From contig NZ_JABXKL010000083.1 of assembly GCF_017114995.1 (NCBI RefSeq), forward strand, positions 1-64,000: a DNA stretch of 64,000 nucleotides. The letters run 5' to 3'. Below the pieces are notes generated by a model that was given only the letters and a program-made list of their open reading frames with translations, was not told where the DNA came from and did no database searches. This document shows, one piece after another, positions 25,658 to 35,781 of this stretch. Positions within the stretch are counted from its first letter, which is position 1. Every line of letters starts with the position of its first letter. A program made the position numbers and the translations under genes. Source of the stretch: Nostoc sp. NMS9. GTDB taxonomy: Bacteria; Cyanobacteriota; Cyanobacteriia; Cyanobacteriales; Nostocaceae.

Positions 25658-25840
25658 TTATTTCAGAATAAATACTAGTATTTTTAAATACATATAAATA
25701 AATATCTGAAACTGTTGGTTAATTAGTTTTTCAGATAAAAAATCTGTTGGCATTAACTCGACAGTGTAAATTTTATCTGCGTCTACCTCATAATCAATAA
25801 CAACACCACGAGAACTTTTCCTTCTTAGACCGGGAAACAA
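25658..25840 (-). CDS. Short hypothetical ORF, perhaps a gene fragment
   Basis: The middle of this 60-codon ORF (GVVIDYEVDADKIYTVELMP) looks like genuine protein sequence, whereas the end is low-complexity. No ribosome binding site or family is recognised. Apart from it, the 1.2 kb from 25179 to 26379 is AT-rich with no other gene I can support. Confidence 0.2.
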   Translation of the reverse strand: MFPGLRRKSSRGVVIDYEVDADKIYTVELMPTDFLSEKLINQQFQIFIYMYLKILVFILK

Positions 25841-25878
25841 TAATTTATAAGATTTAAAAAAGTCTGGTCATAAATAAA

Positions 25879-25897
25879 GACGGGTTGCAGCCCGTCT
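25879..25897. other. GACGGG hairpin
   Basis: AGACGGG (25879-25885) pairs with CCCGTCT (25891-25897) around TTGCAG. It may be a terminator of the small ORF on the minus strand or a dispersed palindrome; there is no clear T-tract. Confidence 0.35.
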
Positions 25898-26379
25898 AAA
25901 TAGCTTGAAAGTGCAAATACACCTTGTATAGGATTGAAAATAACACAATTGATTTTCTCAGAGCTGCCAATTTGCCAATTTATAAAAAAACATCTCCATA
26001 AATTAAATATACGTTATCCAAAACCCTTGTAAAGACGTAGCAGTTCTATATATCTATATTTTTTTCACTCATATCTATAAAGAACAGATGTTAGAATCGT
26101 CCTAAAAGTCTTGGTATTTGCAGCTAAATCATTTACCCATACATATTTGAGGCTTTTTAGAAATTACGATTGCACTCCTCACACTCATGAGCAATTTTCA
26201 GCTACTCCCTGCTCTAAAAACAGTAATAATCGCCCTCACAAGATATTGCTATGTCTAAATCAGTCATAGTAGAAGTTACAGCTAGTGGATATAGAAGCTC
26301 CTCTAATGTGTTATTACGACTGGTTTAGTTTGACATGAACTCAACCAGCAACAAAAATCAAGGTTTATAACCATCAAAT

Positions 26380-27981
26380 ATGAACGTTTTACTTCTATAC
26401 CCCCGCTTTCCAAAAAGTTTTTGGTCTTTTGAAAAAACATTGGCTTTATTAGACCGTAAAGCAATGCTACCGCCTTTAGGCTTGGTAACTGTAGCAGCGA
26501 TTTTACCGCAAGAATGGGATTTCAAGCTAGTAGATCGAAATGTTCGCGTCTGTACAGAAGCCGAATGGGCTTGGGCAGATTTGGTTATTATGTCGGCGAT
26601 GATTGTGCAAAAAGAGGATTTGCTCTCTCAGATATTGGAAGCAAAGCAGAGAGGTAAACGGGTTGCTGTGGGTGGGCCTTTCCCAACAGCGCTACCGAAT
26701 GAAATGACATCCGCTGGAGCAGACTATTTGATATTAGACGAGGGGGAAATCACCCTACCCTTATTTGTAGCAGCGATCGCACGCGGCGATCGCACAGGCA
26801 TTTTTCGCTCTGACGGTGAAAAACCAGATGTCACCAATACTCCAACTCCTCGCTTTGACTTGCTAGAGTTTGAAGCCTATGCAGAGATGTCAGTGCAATT
26901 TTCCCGTGGATGTCCCTTCCAGTGTGAATTTTGTGACATTATTGTGCTATACGGTCGCAAACCCCGCACCAAAAACCCAGAACAACTATTAGCAGAACTT
27001 GATTGTCTCTACAAACTGGGTTGGCGGCGCAGTATTTTTATGGTGGATGACAACTTCATCGGTAATAAGCGGAATGTGAAATTATTTTTGAAGTCCCTTC
27101 TACCCTGGATGGTGGAGCATAATTATCCCTTTTCCTTTGCCACAGAGGCTTCAGTTGATTTAGCCCAAGATCAAGAACTGATGGATTTGATGGTAGCGTG
27201 TAATTTTGGAGCCGTTTTTCTGGGAATTGAAACCCCCGATGAAGAAAGTCTCACTTTCACGCAGAAATATCAGAATACACGAGACTCACTCAGTGAAGCA
27301 GTGGATAGAATTACCCGCTCCGGGCTACGAGTCATGGCAGGCTTTATCATTGGGTTTGATGGCGAGAAAGTAGGAGCCGGCGCGCGAATTGTCAAGTTTG
27401 TGGAGCAAACAGCAATTCCCACAGCCTTATTTAGTATGTTGCAAGCACTTCCAGATACAGCCCTCTGGCATAGATTAGAAAAGGAAGGACGACTCCGTAA
27501 TAAATCTGCCAACATCAACCAAACCACGTTGATGAATTTTGTACCAACTCGACCTTTAGAAGATATCGCTCGTGAATATGTGCAGGCGTTCTGTGATTTG
27601 TATGAGCCAGAGCGGTTTTTGGAGCGTACATACAAACACTTCCGTCTTTTGGGTGAAGCAACCTATCCAAAAAAGGGGAAAGCTGCTAAAAAACCATTGA
27701 ACTGGAAAGTACTCCGGGCGTTGCTGGTGATTTGTTGGCGTCAAGGTTTACGTCGTCAGACGCGCTGGCAATTCTGGCGCAACTTGTGGAACATGTATCA
27801 GCATAATCCGGGTGGGGTGAGTAGCTACTTAGCTGTTTGTGCCCAAATTGAGCATTTCTTGGAATATCGCCAAATTGTTCGGGATGAAATTGAGGCTCAA
27901 GTAGCTGAATTTTTGGAAGCAGAAGCTAGGGTAAAACCGCAAGCAGAAGTGATGGAAGTGTTAGGAAGCTTAAAAAAATAA
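26380..27981 (+). CDS. B12-binding radical SAM protein, HpnP-like
   Basis: Residues 1-140 form a cobalamin-binding Rossmann domain (MNVLLLYPRFPKSFWSF, PLGLVTVAAILP, GGPFPTALPNEM). The radical SAM core has Cys178-x3-Cys182-x2-Cys185 (RGCPFQCEFCD) binding a 4Fe-4S cluster, and a DUF4070-type C-terminus follows. Length (533) and N-terminal wording fit the family that includes HpnP, which methylates hopanoids at C-2, but related proteins have other roles, so I leave the symbol empty. No hopanoid gene is adjacent. The ATG is preceded by no strong ribosome binding site. Confidence 0.75.
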   Translation: MNVLLLYPRFPKSFWSFEKTLALLDRKAMLPPLGLVTVAAILPQEWDFKLVDRNVRVCTEAEWAWADLVIMSAMIVQKEDLLSQILEAKQRGKRVAVGGPFPTALPNEMTSAGADYLILDEGEITLPLFVAAIARGDRTGIFRSDGEKPDVTNTPTPRFDLLEFEAYAEMSVQFSRGCPFQCEFCDIIVLYGRKPRTKNPEQLLAELDCLYKLGWRRSIFMVDDNFIGNKRNVKLFLKSLLPWMVEHNYPFSFATEASVDLAQDQELMDLMVACNFGAVFLGIETPDEESLTFTQKYQNTRDSLSEAVDRITRSGLRVMAGFIIGFDGEKVGAGARIVKFVEQTAIPTALFSMLQALPDTALWHRLEKEGRLRNKSANINQTTLMNFVPTRPLEDIAREYVQAFCDLYEPERFLERTYKHFRLLGEATYPKKGKAAKKPLNWKVLRALLVICWRQGLRRQTRWQFWRNLWNMYQHNPGGVSSYLAVCAQIEHFLEYRQIVRDEIEAQVAEFLEAEARVKPQAEVMEVLGSLKK

Positions 27982-28179
27982 CTCATAGTACTTAGAGCAA
28001 GGGTTTAAGACTTCTACTGAACTCCGTCTTTAACAACAGATGCGATCGCCTTCTCAATCACACTTATGGACTATTATTATCTCTAAGTGTGGTTGAATAA
28101 TCAAAAGTTATACCCATACCTCAAAAACCATAACATCTCTCGTTATCATATTCCAGAGAAATGAGAGTGAGGTTCAAGC

Positions 28180-28824
28180 ATGATGTACATCCCAAATGCT
28201 TTTCGAGAAGATGATATTGAGAAACTTGTCGCCTTCATGCGTGCGAACAGTTTTGCCACATTGGTGTCTATTGTCAATGATGTTCCTGTTGCCTCACATA
28301 TTCCGCTGGTTGTCACAGTGCAAAATAATGTGGTTAAGCTATCAGGTCATCTTGCCAAACCAAATCCTCAATGGCAGGTCTTTGGGGTAGGCGAGGCACT
28401 TGCCGTCTTTACGGGACCTCATGCTTATATCTCGCCATCTTTGTATGAGAAGCAAGAGAGTGTACCGACGTGGAACTACATCGCTGTACACGCATCTGGT
28501 GTGCCCCAAGTTATTACCCTTGGTGATTCGCCGGAATTGATGGATAAGATGATTGAGGACATGATTGACACCTATGGCTCTGAGTATAAATCTCAATGGC
28601 ATAGCTTATCCGATAACTTTCGTGAAGGAATGATGAACGGCATTATTGGTTTTGAGATGACCATCACGCGACTAGAAGGGAAATACAAACTTAGCCAAAA
28701 TCGCAGTCATTTTGACCAGCGTAATGTTGCAGATGCGTTGCTACAAAGTACAGAACCAACTGTTCATACCATCGGTGCTGCTATGAAACAGAATCTTGAA
28801 ACCAGTGAACAATTACCAGAGTGA
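28180..28824 (+). CDS. PaiB-like FMN-binding protein
   Basis: The 214-residue protein follows the PaiB family: MMYIPNAFREDD at the start, FATLVSIVNDVPVASHIPLV, a split-barrel FMN-binding core with HLAKPNPQW and YISPSLY, WNYIAVHASG, and the C-terminal KLSQNR block. PaiB of Bacillus was described as a negative regulator of sporulation and protease genes; structures show a flavin-binding split barrel. GAGG lies 7 bases upstream of the ATG. No paiA acetyltransferase gene is adjacent. Function here is probably flavin-dependent reduction or heme-related; not decided. Confidence 0.85.
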   Translation: MMYIPNAFREDDIEKLVAFMRANSFATLVSIVNDVPVASHIPLVVTVQNNVVKLSGHLAKPNPQWQVFGVGEALAVFTGPHAYISPSLYEKQESVPTWNYIAVHASGVPQVITLGDSPELMDKMIEDMIDTYGSEYKSQWHSLSDNFREGMMNGIIGFEMTITRLEGKYKLSQNRSHFDQRNVADALLQSTEPTVHTIGAAMKQNLETSEQLPE

Positions 28825-29463
28825 AAACCCGCAGTTTCTAGTCGTGGGGAGAATTTAAGGGAACCTAGAGTATTGTCTAACAAGCTTTGGGCATCATACA
28901 TAACTATATACTCCGCAAACAAATAGTTTGCAATACTTAATATTAGTGAAACTAATAATTAGTTTTTCATGAGATTGTGATTGCCAACACATCTTTTTTT
29001 GTATCGATCGTGTAGGCTCATATCTGCTGGGTAAAATTACTAGATAAATTTATGGTAATTCGAGCACCAAGCAGCAGAATCCCTAATTTTGCTGTGCTAT
29101 TAAACTTGCTTACAATTTGGTTATTTGATTTTTGAGCAATTATTAGGTAACTGAACGGTAAGCTTGGTTGCTAGAGAGCATTCCATGATTACATTCAGTA
29201 CTAACGTAACAACGTAACTATGTACCAATAGCACGAATAAAAGTGCTAACCCTTGAGATTACTGCTTTTGGGGTGTAGGGAATTAACAAGAGTAGAGCTA
29301 GGTTTCACACTCTCAAATGCAAAGTCTCTTAGCAGTACACCCAACACTCTACACCCTGACAAAGGCGAGGTTTCACTTTTTCTTCATGCCATTCAGCGAT
29401 ATACAAATCAGCGATACCAACCATAAAGCTACTGCTAAGGCAATTTTAAGAAAAGAAAAAAGC

Positions 29464-30828
29464 ATGAGTACAACACGCAAAATTCGTTTAGGTGCATTCA
29501 TTCAAGCTACCGGACACCATGTCTCTGCTTGGCGACACCCCGATTCACAAGCAGATGCTGGACTGAATTTCGAGCATTACAAAGAAATTACCCAAACTGC
29601 CGAACGCGGCTTATTCGATGCAGTTTTCTTAGCAGACAGTCCAGGAGTCTGGGGCGGCGCTCCAGAAACTCAGCATCGCAATGGTAAAATTGCCCATTTT
29701 GAGCCTGTCACCCTTTTCTCGGCCTTATCCTCTGTAACCCAAAACATCGGTTTCATTTCCACCGCTTCGACTACTTATGAAGAACCTTATACCTTGGCAC
29801 GTAAGTTTGCTTCCCTAGACTACTTGAGTAAGGGCCGGGCCGGGTGGAATGTAGTCACAACAGGCAATGAGAATGCTGCACGTAATTTCGGCCTTGAGCA
29901 TCACCCCGAACACAGCCAGCGTTATGAACGCGCCGAAGAGTTTGTGGAAGTGGTGAAAGGTCTATGGGATAGTTGGGAAGACGATGCTTTCATCCGTGAC
30001 AAAGAGTCTGGTATTTATTTTGATCCAGACAAACTGCATACATTGAACCACAAGGGCAAATATTTTTCTGTAAAAGGCCCTTTGAACGTCGGTCGTCCGC
30101 CCCAAGGTTATCCGGTGATTGTTCAGGCTGGAGCTTCCGAATCGGGACGAGACTTAGCCGCACGCACTGCCGAGGCGATTTTCACCGCCAATCAAACCCT
30201 AGCTGATGCCCAGGAATTTTATGCTGACATCAAAGGTAGGCTAGCACAATATGGGCGATCGCCAGACGATCTAAAAATTATGCCTGGTGCTTTCCCAATC
30301 ATTGGCCGTACCGAATCAGAAGCTCAAGAGAAGTATGAATTTCTGCAATCGTTAATCCATCCCGATGTTGCCTGGGGTATTTTAAAGAATTATTACAAAG
30401 GTGTGGATCTGTCGAAATATTCTTTAGATGATTTAGCTCCCGAATTACCCAGCGACACCAACACTAACAAAAGTCGTCTCAAACTAGTCAAAGATTTAGC
30501 TACTCGTGGCACTCTCACACTGCGTCAGTTGTATCTCTCTCTTGCTACCGCACGAGGACATCGCACCATACTTGGTACTCCCGAAACCATTGCCGACCAG
30601 CTAGAAGAATGGTTCAACAACGGTGCAGCAGATGGCTTTAATATCATGCCGCCAATCCTTCCCACAGGATTAGATGACTTCGTTAACCTAGTCGTTCCCG
30701 TCCTCCAAAAACGCGGACTATTCCGTACTGAATACGAAGGCAGTACCTTGCGTGAAAACCTGGGATTGCATCGTCCGACCAATCGTTTTGCCGCTAAACA
30801 ACTAGATGAAAGATTGGTGTTGGTGTAA
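29464..30828 (+). CDS. LLM-class flavin monooxygenase (NtaA/SnaA/DszA family)
   Basis: The protein has the bacterial luciferase-like barrel with family motifs SAWRHPDSQADAGLNFEHY, RGLFDAVFLADSPG, TYEEPYTLARKFASLDYLS, GRAGWNVVTTGNENAARNFG and GYPVIVQAGASESGRDLAA. Members take FMNH2 from a separate reductase and oxidise organosulfur or amine compounds such as nitrilotriacetate or dibenzothiophene sulfone. I start it at ATG 29464 (MSTTRKIRLGAFIQ), where the family begins; the frame is open 49 codons further up. It is the first gene of a co-directional set with an amidohydrolase and a sulfonate-type binding protein. No dedicated flavin reductase is in the window. Confidence 0.85.
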   Translation: MSTTRKIRLGAFIQATGHHVSAWRHPDSQADAGLNFEHYKEITQTAERGLFDAVFLADSPGVWGGAPETQHRNGKIAHFEPVTLFSALSSVTQNIGFISTASTTYEEPYTLARKFASLDYLSKGRAGWNVVTTGNENAARNFGLEHHPEHSQRYERAEEFVEVVKGLWDSWEDDAFIRDKESGIYFDPDKLHTLNHKGKYFSVKGPLNVGRPPQGYPVIVQAGASESGRDLAARTAEAIFTANQTLADAQEFYADIKGRLAQYGRSPDDLKIMPGAFPIIGRTESEAQEKYEFLQSLIHPDVAWGILKNYYKGVDLSKYSLDDLAPELPSDTNTNKSRLKLVKDLATRGTLTLRQLYLSLATARGHRTILGTPETIADQLEEWFNNGAADGFNIMPPILPTGLDDFVNLVVPVLQKRGLFRTEYEGSTLRENLGLHRPTNRFAAKQLDERLVLV

Positions 30829-31074
30829 ATGACTTTTCATATCTGCACTGTGTTGATAGTGCTGTAGCGTAAATGAATTTTTCACGGATGCTTAAGCCAT
30901 ACCTTTTAAACCGTACCTTCTGTAGGTCGCCGCCTTACAGAATTTGAAAATTTTAGAGAGCGATTGTGGAGAGACGCGATAAATCGCCGTCTCTACAGGA
31001 AATGTATTCGTCAATAGCAGCATTGGATGCTGAAAAAAACTCTGTAATTTTTGTGCCGTAGACAAGGAAAAAAC

Positions 31075-32613
31075 ATGACTGAATATAGCCGATTAAAGAC
31101 CTCACGTTCTGCTGCAATCAGAGCAACCCTTGATTATCCGGTAATCGACACCGACGTTCACACCAATGATTTCACCCCAGCTTTTGAGGATTACATCGCT
31201 AAGTACGGCGGCGTGAAACTTGTAGATGAGTTACGCAAGACTGAAGCCTCGCGTCTTAACTCCAAGAGCAACGGCAAAGACTGGTATCAACAAACTCCTG
31301 AAGAACGTCAAAACAACCGCACAATTCGATCGCCTTGGTGGGCTAGAGTTACCAAAAACACATTGGATCTCGCTACTTACACCCTCCCAGGACTCCTCTA
31401 TGAGCGTCAGGCAGAGCAAGGGTCAGACTATTCAGTGCTGTTTCCCAACAATGTTTTGGCACCGGCTGGAGCGAGTGCAGAGAATCGTCAGGCCCTGCAA
31501 CGTGCAGTCAATCACTATCATGCTGATATTTACCGGAAATATAGCGATCGCTTGACACCGGTAGCTGGCATTCCTTTGACCAATCCTCAAGAAGGCATTG
31601 AGGAGTTAGAGTTTGCTGTAAAAACACTGGGCTTAAAGGTGATTAATATCACTGGCGGTGTGAAACGGCCAATCAAAGCGATCGCTGATAAATATCCAGC
31701 CGATAAATTCCCCGAAATCGCCAAGTATGCTTCTTATATCGACTTCTACGGATTAGATAGTGAATACGACTACGATCCTTTCTGGGCAAAGGTCGTGGAA
31801 CTTGGCGTACCTGTTACCACCCATTACGGCAGTCAGGGTTGGACTGGCCGCTCCTCCATTAGTAACTACATGAACAACCATATTGGTCACTTCGCCGATG
31901 GTTCAGAAGCATTTGCGAAGGCGCTGTTCTTCGGCGGTGTTACCAAGCGTTTTCCGCAGTTGCGTGTAGCAATGCTGGAAGGTGGTGCAGATTGGGGTGC
32001 CCGCGTCTACATTCATTTGGTAGATCGTTTCTCAAAGCGCAATATCAAAGCACTGGAAAACTACAATCCAGCGTTGACAAATGCCGATGAGTTGTTTGAA
32101 ATATTTGAGCGCTACGGTGCAGAAATTACTCAAGGACATTCCCTCGATAAGGATGAATTGACCAAGACTGTACTGGGAGCTTCATTTAGCCGTCATAGCC
32201 GTGCGCCGATTGGTAGCGAATTGGACGATTTTGCAGCAGCAGGTATTGAAACAATTGAAGACATCCGCGATCGCTGGGTAAATAGTTTCTTCTTTGGTTC
32301 CGAGTCTGACGATCGCACGATCGCTACGGCATTCAACGACAAAGCTAATCCCTTGGGAGTCAAGATCAACGCCATCTATTCCTCCGATGTTGGTCACTGG
32401 GATGTACCAGACTTGACTTCCCCCTTGGCTGAAAGCTGGGATCTCGTGCAAGAAGGCGTTATTTCCGAAGCCGACTTTAAGTCCTATGTATTCGCTAATC
32501 CCTACAAGTTTTACACCCAAGCTAACCCCGAATTCTTCAAGGGTACAGCGATCGAATCTAAAGTAGGTAACACCGAATTTAAACAAGTAGACAAGAACCT
32601 AGTAGTGGCATAA
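31075..32613 (+). CDS. Amidohydrolase-2 family metal-dependent hydrolase
   Basis: The N-terminal metal motif VIDTDVHTNDF (Asp-x-His type), VTTHYGSQGWTG in mid-protein, and LRVAMLEGGADWGARVYIHL plus IYSSDVGHWDVPD near the end are those of amidohydrolase-related (ACMSD-like) barrels, which hydrolyse or decarboxylate with a metal. At 512 residues it is longer than most. AAGGAAAAAAC before ATG 31075 gives a clear ribosome binding site; an upstream in-frame start at 31051 is unlikely. It follows the flavin monooxygenase by about 245 bp and probably acts on the product of that reaction, an inference from context. Confidence 0.8.
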   Translation: MTEYSRLKTSRSAAIRATLDYPVIDTDVHTNDFTPAFEDYIAKYGGVKLVDELRKTEASRLNSKSNGKDWYQQTPEERQNNRTIRSPWWARVTKNTLDLATYTLPGLLYERQAEQGSDYSVLFPNNVLAPAGASAENRQALQRAVNHYHADIYRKYSDRLTPVAGIPLTNPQEGIEELEFAVKTLGLKVINITGGVKRPIKAIADKYPADKFPEIAKYASYIDFYGLDSEYDYDPFWAKVVELGVPVTTHYGSQGWTGRSSISNYMNNHIGHFADGSEAFAKALFFGGVTKRFPQLRVAMLEGGADWGARVYIHLVDRFSKRNIKALENYNPALTNADELFEIFERYGAEITQGHSLDKDELTKTVLGASFSRHSRAPIGSELDDFAAAGIETIEDIRDRWVNSFFFGSESDDRTIATAFNDKANPLGVKINAIYSSDVGHWDVPDLTSPLAESWDLVQEGVISEADFKSYVFANPYKFYTQANPEFFKGTAIESKVGNTEFKQVDKNLVVA

Positions 32614-32774
32614 AAGGCGAGATGAGGGAGTGGGGGGAGATGAGGGAGCAGAAGAGAAGTTGCAGTAATGTTTTTCCCCTCTGCTCCTCTGCCCCTCTGC
32701 CCAATCCCCAAATCAAATTAGGAGTCACAACAATGCCTGTCGAACAACGCTCTCACAACACCAACAGTTGAATT

Positions 32775-33395
32775 ATGTCAGATTCTCGCAAAGAAATCAG
32801 AATTTGTTTTATTGGTGAATCCTTTGTCAATGGCACAGGCGATCCAGAGTTTCTGGGTTGGACAGGTAGAGTGTGCCGCAATGCTGAGTCAAGAGGATAC
32901 GCTATCACCCATTACAACTTGGGGGTGCGGGCAGAGACAAGTCGGTATCTCAAACAACGTTGGTACTCGGAAGTCTCCTATCGTCTGCCAAAAGAATCCG
33001 ATGGTCGAGTAGTGTTTTCCTTTGGGGCAAACGATTCAGGATGGGCGGGTAAACAACAAGGAATCGAACTTTCAGAGTCGATCGCAAATGCTCGCAGTAT
33101 TTTAAGCCAAGCAAAGCAACTCTATCCGATCTTGATGGTTAGTCCGCCACCCTGTGGTGATGTCGATCAAGAAAAAAGAAATCAAATTCTCGCAAATCTC
33201 TCACAGGAATTTGCATTGGTTTGCGATCAACTAGATGTTCCGTATCTTGATGTGTTTTCTAGTTTGCTGAAGTCACCGATCTGGCTAGCGGAAGCAAAAG
33301 CCAACGACGGCGCTCACCCAAAAGCAGATGGTTATGCCGAATTTGCTGCGATCGTACAAAACTCGGAAGGTTGGTTGAATTGGTTTACACCTTGA
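32775..33395 (+). CDS. SGNH/GDSL-type hydrolase
   Basis: Block I GESFVNGTGDPEFLGW carries the nucleophile Ser, SFGANDSGW supplies the Asn of block III, and DGAHPKADGYAEFA near the C-terminus supplies the Asp-x-x-His pair. At 206 residues it is a minimal single-domain SGNH esterase or lipase. There is no signal peptide, so it is cytosolic. It lies 160 bp after the amidohydrolase in the same direction and may remove an ester or acyl group within the same pathway; the substrate is not known. Confidence 0.8.
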   Translation: MSDSRKEIRICFIGESFVNGTGDPEFLGWTGRVCRNAESRGYAITHYNLGVRAETSRYLKQRWYSEVSYRLPKESDGRVVFSFGANDSGWAGKQQGIELSESIANARSILSQAKQLYPILMVSPPPCGDVDQEKRNQILANLSQEFALVCDQLDVPYLDVFSSLLKSPIWLAEAKANDGAHPKADGYAEFAAIVQNSEGWLNWFTP

Positions 33396-33543
33396 AAATA
33401 CCGACATCGTTATCTTATTGATTTGTTGCATAGGGTTTTAGTTTTGCGTTAGCGTTCGCGTACCGTCTCGTAGAGAAGCGGGGCGGAACGCACGTCGCAT
33501 TCTATTTAAAAATTTCCATATTTTCTCAATTAACAACATCTTT

Positions 33544-34542
33544 ATGACCTTACCAACTACTAATCTCGGTAAAACTGGATTGACTGTTTCGCGTCTTTGT
33601 CTCGGTACTATGACCTTTGGTTTGCAGACCGACGAAGAAACTTCCAGGCAAATCCTCGACACCGCCGCCGATGGTGGGATCAACTTTTTAGATACAGCCG
33701 ACGTTTATCCCCTCGGCGGCGGGCTTGCCACTGCGGGACGTACCGAAGAAATCGTTGGGCGCTGGCTAAAAGGCAAACGCGAACATTTTATCTTGGCTAC
33801 CAAGTGCGTCGGTCGGGTCGGCCCTGCACCTTGGGATCAGGGGGCTTCCCGGAAACATATTTTGGATGCGATCGATGCTTCTCTGCGGCGGCTGGGAACC
33901 GATTATATCGACCTGTACCAGTTGCACTCCGACGATGCTTCAACTCCCCTTGATGAAACTCTAGAAGCCCTGGATGCAGTGGTTCGTGCTGGCAAGGTGC
34001 GCTATATCGGGGTTTCCAACTTCTTAGCCTACCGACTCGCCCGCGCCTTGGGTCGGACTGAGACACGCAATTTAACCAAGTTCATCTCAATTCAGCCCCG
34101 CTACAACCTGTTATTCCGCGAAATTGAGCGAGAACTATTGCCCCTGGCGAAAGAAGAAGGACTGGGTGTAATTTCCTACAATCCTTTGGCGGGCGGTCTA
34201 CTTACGGGTAAACATAATTTTACTCAAGGTCCCACGTCAGGTACACGTTTTACGCTAGGTGCTGCCGCAGAACGTTATCAAGAACGCTACTGGCGCGATC
34301 GCGAATTTAATACTGTCGAAGATTTACGCACAGTAGCGGATCTCGGTGGATTTTCCCTTACCACCCTAGCAGTGGCTTGGGTTTTATCTAATCCCATTAT
34401 CACTGCCCCAATCATTGGCGCTAGCCGCCCAGAACAACTTGCTGAGTCGCTGAAGGCGGTAGAACTAAAACTTGACGACAATTTGAAACAAAAGTTAGAC
34501 GACCTAACCGCCGAATACCGAAGGGGAGATTCTCTTCGTTAG
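33544..34542 (+). CDS. Aldo/keto reductase
   Basis: The family pattern is complete: TNLGKTGLTVSRLCLGTMTF at the start, FLDTADVYPLGG with the catalytic Asp and Tyr, KCVGR with the catalytic Lys, YIDLYQLHSDD with the His, and VAWVLSNPIITAPIIGASRPEQL with the NADPH-binding tail. At 332 residues it is of normal length. It should reduce an aldehyde or ketone with NADPH. Its position, third after the monooxygenase, suggests it handles a carbonyl product of that pathway. GC content is somewhat higher than in neighbours. Confidence 0.9.
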   Translation: MTLPTTNLGKTGLTVSRLCLGTMTFGLQTDEETSRQILDTAADGGINFLDTADVYPLGGGLATAGRTEEIVGRWLKGKREHFILATKCVGRVGPAPWDQGASRKHILDAIDASLRRLGTDYIDLYQLHSDDASTPLDETLEALDAVVRAGKVRYIGVSNFLAYRLARALGRTETRNLTKFISIQPRYNLLFREIERELLPLAKEEGLGVISYNPLAGGLLTGKHNFTQGPTSGTRFTLGAAAERYQERYWRDREFNTVEDLRTVADLGGFSLTTLAVAWVLSNPIITAPIIGASRPEQLAESLKAVELKLDDNLKQKLDDLTAEYRRGDSLR

Positions 34543-34610
34543 GGATTGGGGAAGTGGCGAATAAAAAATGACAAATGACAACCAGAATTCCTTCAAATCA
34601 GAAATATATC

Positions 34611-35681
34611 ATGGATAAAATAGCTAGGATTAAACGCCGTCGTTTTCTCCATATTGCTACTTCCGGGCTATCTGGCTTTTCTATGGCATATCTGTTAGGA
34701 AGTTGTAGCGAACAAAACCAACAATCTTCTTTGATTAACAGTACTAATGCCAGTGAAAATTCCCTTGGGATAAAAACTAAAGTTCTACGCATGGGATATC
34801 AGAGTGCGGGGGATCTTTTCAGAAATCGGAAAGTTTTAGAGAAACGCTTGGAGCCGTTGGGGATTAAAGTAGAATGGGCACAATTTGTCCAAGGGCCCCA
34901 ACTGATGGAAGGGATGGCTGCGGGAAAAGTTGACGTGGGATCGGTGGGAGAAACACCACCAATTTTTGCACAAGTCGCTGGCTCAAAACTTGTTTATGTA
35001 GTCGGTACACAAAGAAACCAAAGGACGGGGACAAGTAGTGTTATTGCTGTTCCGCCAGAATCTCCCCTTCAGAAGTTTGAGGATATTAAGGGTCAAGAAG
35101 TTTACTTTCAAAAAGGCTCGGCATCACACTACTTTATTATCAGAGCGTTGCAATCAATCGGCTTGACCCTTAAAGATATTAAAATCAGAAGTTTGCCGAC
35201 TATCGAGGCACGGGCTGCTTTTCTCGAAGGTAAAATTCCAGTTTGGATGACAGGAGATCCACACTATGCGATCGCTCAAAAGATGGGTCGAATTCGAGTC
35301 CTCAAAGATTCTGTTGGGCTAGATTCTCCTGGTGCTTATTATATTGCTGACAGAAAGTTTGCCGAGGAAAATCTTGGCTTGCTAAAAATTATCATTGAGG
35401 AGCTTAATAAGCTTGACAAGTGGGCAGAAGCAAATCGAGGCGAAGTTGCCAAATTGATGATTTCTGAACAAAAGCTCGATGTGGATGTGGTAGAAAAGGT
35501 GATGTCTCGCCGCACTTTTGTAGGACGCAGAGGACTCAGCTCTGCACTAATTAAAGAACAACAGCGTGTGGCAGATTTGTTCTTTGACGAGGGTGTAATA
35601 CCAAAGAAAATCAACATTCAGGAAGCCTTACTCCCGCCTGATGTTTATGCTGCAATCACACCACAAGAAATTATGGTCTAG
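34611..35681 (+). CDS. Sulfonate-type ABC transporter substrate-binding protein
   Basis: The N-terminus has KRRRFLHIATSGLSGFSMAY, a Tat-like signal, running into LLGSCSE, which resembles a lipobox (Cys as anchor). The mature protein has SsuA/NitT/TauA-type text: RMGYQSAGDLFRNRKVLEKR, MEGMAAGKVDVGSVGETPPI, LVYVVGTQR, VYFQKGSASHYFIIRALQ and WMTGDPHYAIAQ. Such proteins bind aliphatic sulfonates or taurine. No permease or ATPase of the import type (SsuC/SsuB) is in the window, so it is an orphan receptor here. An ATG at 34575 is an alternative start, 12 codons upstream. Confidence 0.85.
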   Translation: MDKIARIKRRRFLHIATSGLSGFSMAYLLGSCSEQNQQSSLINSTNASENSLGIKTKVLRMGYQSAGDLFRNRKVLEKRLEPLGIKVEWAQFVQGPQLMEGMAAGKVDVGSVGETPPIFAQVAGSKLVYVVGTQRNQRTGTSSVIAVPPESPLQKFEDIKGQEVYFQKGSASHYFIIRALQSIGLTLKDIKIRSLPTIEARAAFLEGKIPVWMTGDPHYAIAQKMGRIRVLKDSVGLDSPGAYYIADRKFAEENLGLLKIIIEELNKLDKWAEANRGEVAKLMISEQKLDVDVVEKVMSRRTFVGRRGLSSALIKEQQRVADLFFDEGVIPKKINIQEALLPPDVYAAITPQEIMV

Positions 35682-35712
35682 TGGAGTACTTCAAAAAGTC
35701 TCTAATGCCATC

Positions 35713-35744
35713 GGACGGCTTATCCAGTCGTCCATTTTTATCTT
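35713..35744 (+). terminator. Intrinsic terminator after the binding-protein gene
   Basis: GGACGGCT (35713-35720) pairs with AGTCGTCC (35726-35733) with one G-U pair and a 5-nt loop, followed by ATTTTTATCTT. It separates the ABC exporter gene from the upstream genes, so that gene may have its own promoter. Confidence 0.65.
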
Positions 35745-35781
35745 GTAGAAAAGCTAAAATGATGCTAAGAGATCGACTTTC

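Noticed and set aside
29317..29463. Longer N-terminus for the flavin monooxygenase
   Set aside because: The family starts at the MSTTRKIRLGAF region; the 49 extra codons have no similarity and no ribosome binding site.
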